A stretch of 47,501 nucleotides of DNA from Acidobacteriota bacterium (GTDB lineage: Bacteria > Acidobacteriota > UBA6911), in NCBI GenBank assembly GCA_016934555.1, contig JAFGSS010000083.1:1-47501 (forward strand). Reading direction: 5' to 3'. The notes under the pieces are model-generated. The model was not told where the DNA came from. It did not search any database and worked only from the letters and a program-made list of their open reading frames with translations. Each line of letters opens with the position of its first letter. Position 1 is the first letter of the stretch. Of this stretch, positions 46,139 through 47,501 are shown in pieces. Both the position numbers and the translations under genes were made by a program.

Positions 46139-47476
46139 TCAGCACCAGCCTCGGTCCTTGCACGCGCGCGCCACGCGGTTGACGGCCAGGACGTAGGCGG
46201 CGTCCCGCATGGGGATCCCCTGCTTCCGGGAGACGTCCACCACCGCGTGGAAGGCGTTGGTCATCTTGGAATCGAGCTTGTCGAACACTTCCTTTTCTTC
46301 CCAGTAGTAGTTCATGTTCCCCTGGACCTGCTCGAAATAGCTGCAGGTGACCCCGCCGGCGTTGCAGAGGATGTCGGGAACCATGAAGATGCGGCGCTTG
46401 TCGAGCAGGATATCCCCTTCGGGCGTCGTCGGCCCGTTGGCCCCCTCGGCGATCAGTTTCACCCGGCCGTGGACCTTCGGGATGGTGTCGCCCGTCAGCT
46501 GGTTCTCCACCGCGGCGGGGATCAGGATGTCCACGTCCTGCTCGAGCCACGCTTCGCCCGGAAGGATCTCGTATCCCAGGTCCTGCGCCTTGTTCCGGTT
46601 GATGGTGCCGAAGGGGTCGCTGATCGACTTGAGCTCGTCGAACCGGATCCCCGATTTCTTCCGGCAGCAGAAGGTCTTGTTGTCGGTGGGATCCCAGCTC
46701 GACACCGAGATGACCATCCCGCCGATCTTGTGGTACAGCTCCACGGCGTACTGGGCCACGTTGCCGAACCCCTGGATGCTGGCGGTGGTGTTTTCCGGTT
46801 TCAGGTTGAGTTCCTTGAGCGCCTCCCGCACCGTCAGGACCACCATGTACCCCGTGGCCTGCGTGCGCCCGAGCGATCCGCCGATGCTGACCGGCTTGCC
46901 GGTGATGAACCCGGGGTAGCGCCCGCCGGCGATCTTTTCGTATTCGTCCAGCATCCAGAGCATGTCCTGCGGGTTGGTCATGACGTCGGGGGCGGGCACG
47001 TCGAGGTTCGGGCCGATGTCCCGGGCGATCTGCCGCACCCAGCCCCGGCAGAGCTGCTCGATCTCGTTCAGGCTGAGGTTGTGCGGGTCGCACACGATCC
47101 CCCCCTTGGCCCCCCCCAGAGGGATGTCCACCACCGAGCACTTCCAGGTCATCCACATGGCCAGGGCCCGGATCGTGTCGATCGTTTCCATCGGGTGAAA
47201 GCGGATCCCCCCCTTGCACGGGCCGCGCGCGTCGTTGTGCTGGACCCGGAAGCCGCGGAAGATCCGGATCCCCCCCTTGTCCATCCGTACCGGGATGCTG
47301 AAGTGGTATTCGCGGATGGGGTTGCGGAGCAGGTCCCGCGTCGGCCCGTCCAGGCCCAGCATGCCGGCGATCCGGTCGAATTGCTGCTGCGCGGTCACGA
47401 AGGGGTTATAGGAGGACTCGACAGGCGCGTTTTTTTTCACTGGAGGCGCTGCTGTTTTTTTTGCGGTCATTGACAT
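46139..47476 (-). CDS. gdhA: Glutamate dehydrogenase (Glu/Leu/Phe/Val dehydrogenase family)
   Basis: GGIRFHPMETIDTIRALAMWMTWKCSVVDIPLGGAKGGIVCDPHNLSLNEIEQLCRGWVRQIARDIGPNLDVPAPDVMTNPQDMLWMLDEYEKIAGG. Confidence 0.95.
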   Translation of the reverse strand: MSMTAKKTAAPPVKKNAPVESSYNPFVTAQQQFDRIAGMLGLDGPTRDLLRNPIREYHFSIPVRMDKGGIRIFRGFRVQHNDARGPCKGGIRFHPMETIDTIRALAMWMTWKCSVVDIPLGGAKGGIVCDPHNLSLNEIEQLCRGWVRQIARDIGPNLDVPAPDVMTNPQDMLWMLDEYEKIAGGRYPGFITGKPVSIGGSLGRTQATGYMVVLTVREALKELNLKPENTTASIQGFGNVAQYAVELYHKIGGMVISVSSWDPTDNKTFCCRKKSGIRFDELKSISDPFGTINRNKAQDLGYEILPGEAWLEQDVDILIPAAVENQLTGDTIPKVHGRVKLIAEGANGPTTPEGDILLDKRRIFMVPDILCNAGGVTCSYFEQVQGNMNYYWEEKEVFDKLDSKMTNAFHAVVDVSRKQGIPMRDAAYVLAVNRVARACKDRGWC

Positions 47477-47501
47477 GCCCTTCTCTGATATGTTCTGTTG
47501 A

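Noticed and set aside
44543-47473. Long + strand ORF (976 aa) opposite the PPDK_N and gdhA genes
   Set aside because: Shadow ORF; the opposite strand encodes conserved enzymes.
1-47501. CRISPR arrays, rRNA or tRNA genes (including tRNA-Sec)
   Set aside because: None recognised by eye; a tRNA could be missed without a covariance model, so run tRNAscan-SE or Secmarker to confirm.

Overview
GC-rich bacterial chromosome segment. Almost every gene can be assigned to a broad family by reading the translations. It falls into four blocks. (A) ~0.5-15.4 kb: a redox accessory region. It has an xanthine-dehydrogenase-family Mo subunit with a Tat-signal 4Fe-4S protein, a desulfoferrodoxin, a second Tat-signal 4Fe-4S protein with an aldehyde:ferredoxin oxidoreductase (AOR) family W/Mo enzyme, an IclR regulator, a cupin, an SDR, a rhodanese, a tetraheme cytochrome and a DUF1573 protein. 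(B) ~15.7-22.4 kb: Zn-ribbon, RRM and DEAD-box RNA proteins, a B12-binding radical SAM protein, a GNAT and a VWFA-related protein. (C) 22.4-32.6 kb: a NuoE/NuoF/(GltD+NuoG-like fusion) flavin Fe-S complex, resembling Stn-type transhydrogenases, bracketed by three signalling genes. (D) 32.7-41.6 kb: a complete methylmalonyl-CoA mutase/epimerase/MeaB plus transcarboxylase-like (12S, 5S, 1.3S) operon, followed by a phosphoesterase, a PPDK_N-nucleotidyltransferase fusion and glutamate dehydrogenase. Main discovery: three genes in block A are split by the ORF caller at an in-frame TGA that lies exactly at a redox U-x-x-C or U-x-C position. They are a UGSC-family protein with a literal UGSC motif, a divergent paralog with UHGC, and a DUF1573 protein with TS-U-GCT. 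Each has a plausible bacterial SECIS hairpin just downstream and an N-terminal signal peptide, so they look like three exported selenoproteins beside Mo/W enzymes. Second discovery: upstream of the block C operon there is a near-consensus sigma-54 promoter (TGGCCC-N5-TTGCA) with two 17-bp palindromes behind it, and the operon itself ends in an NtrC-type regulator. All calls are by eye; no search or folding program was run.
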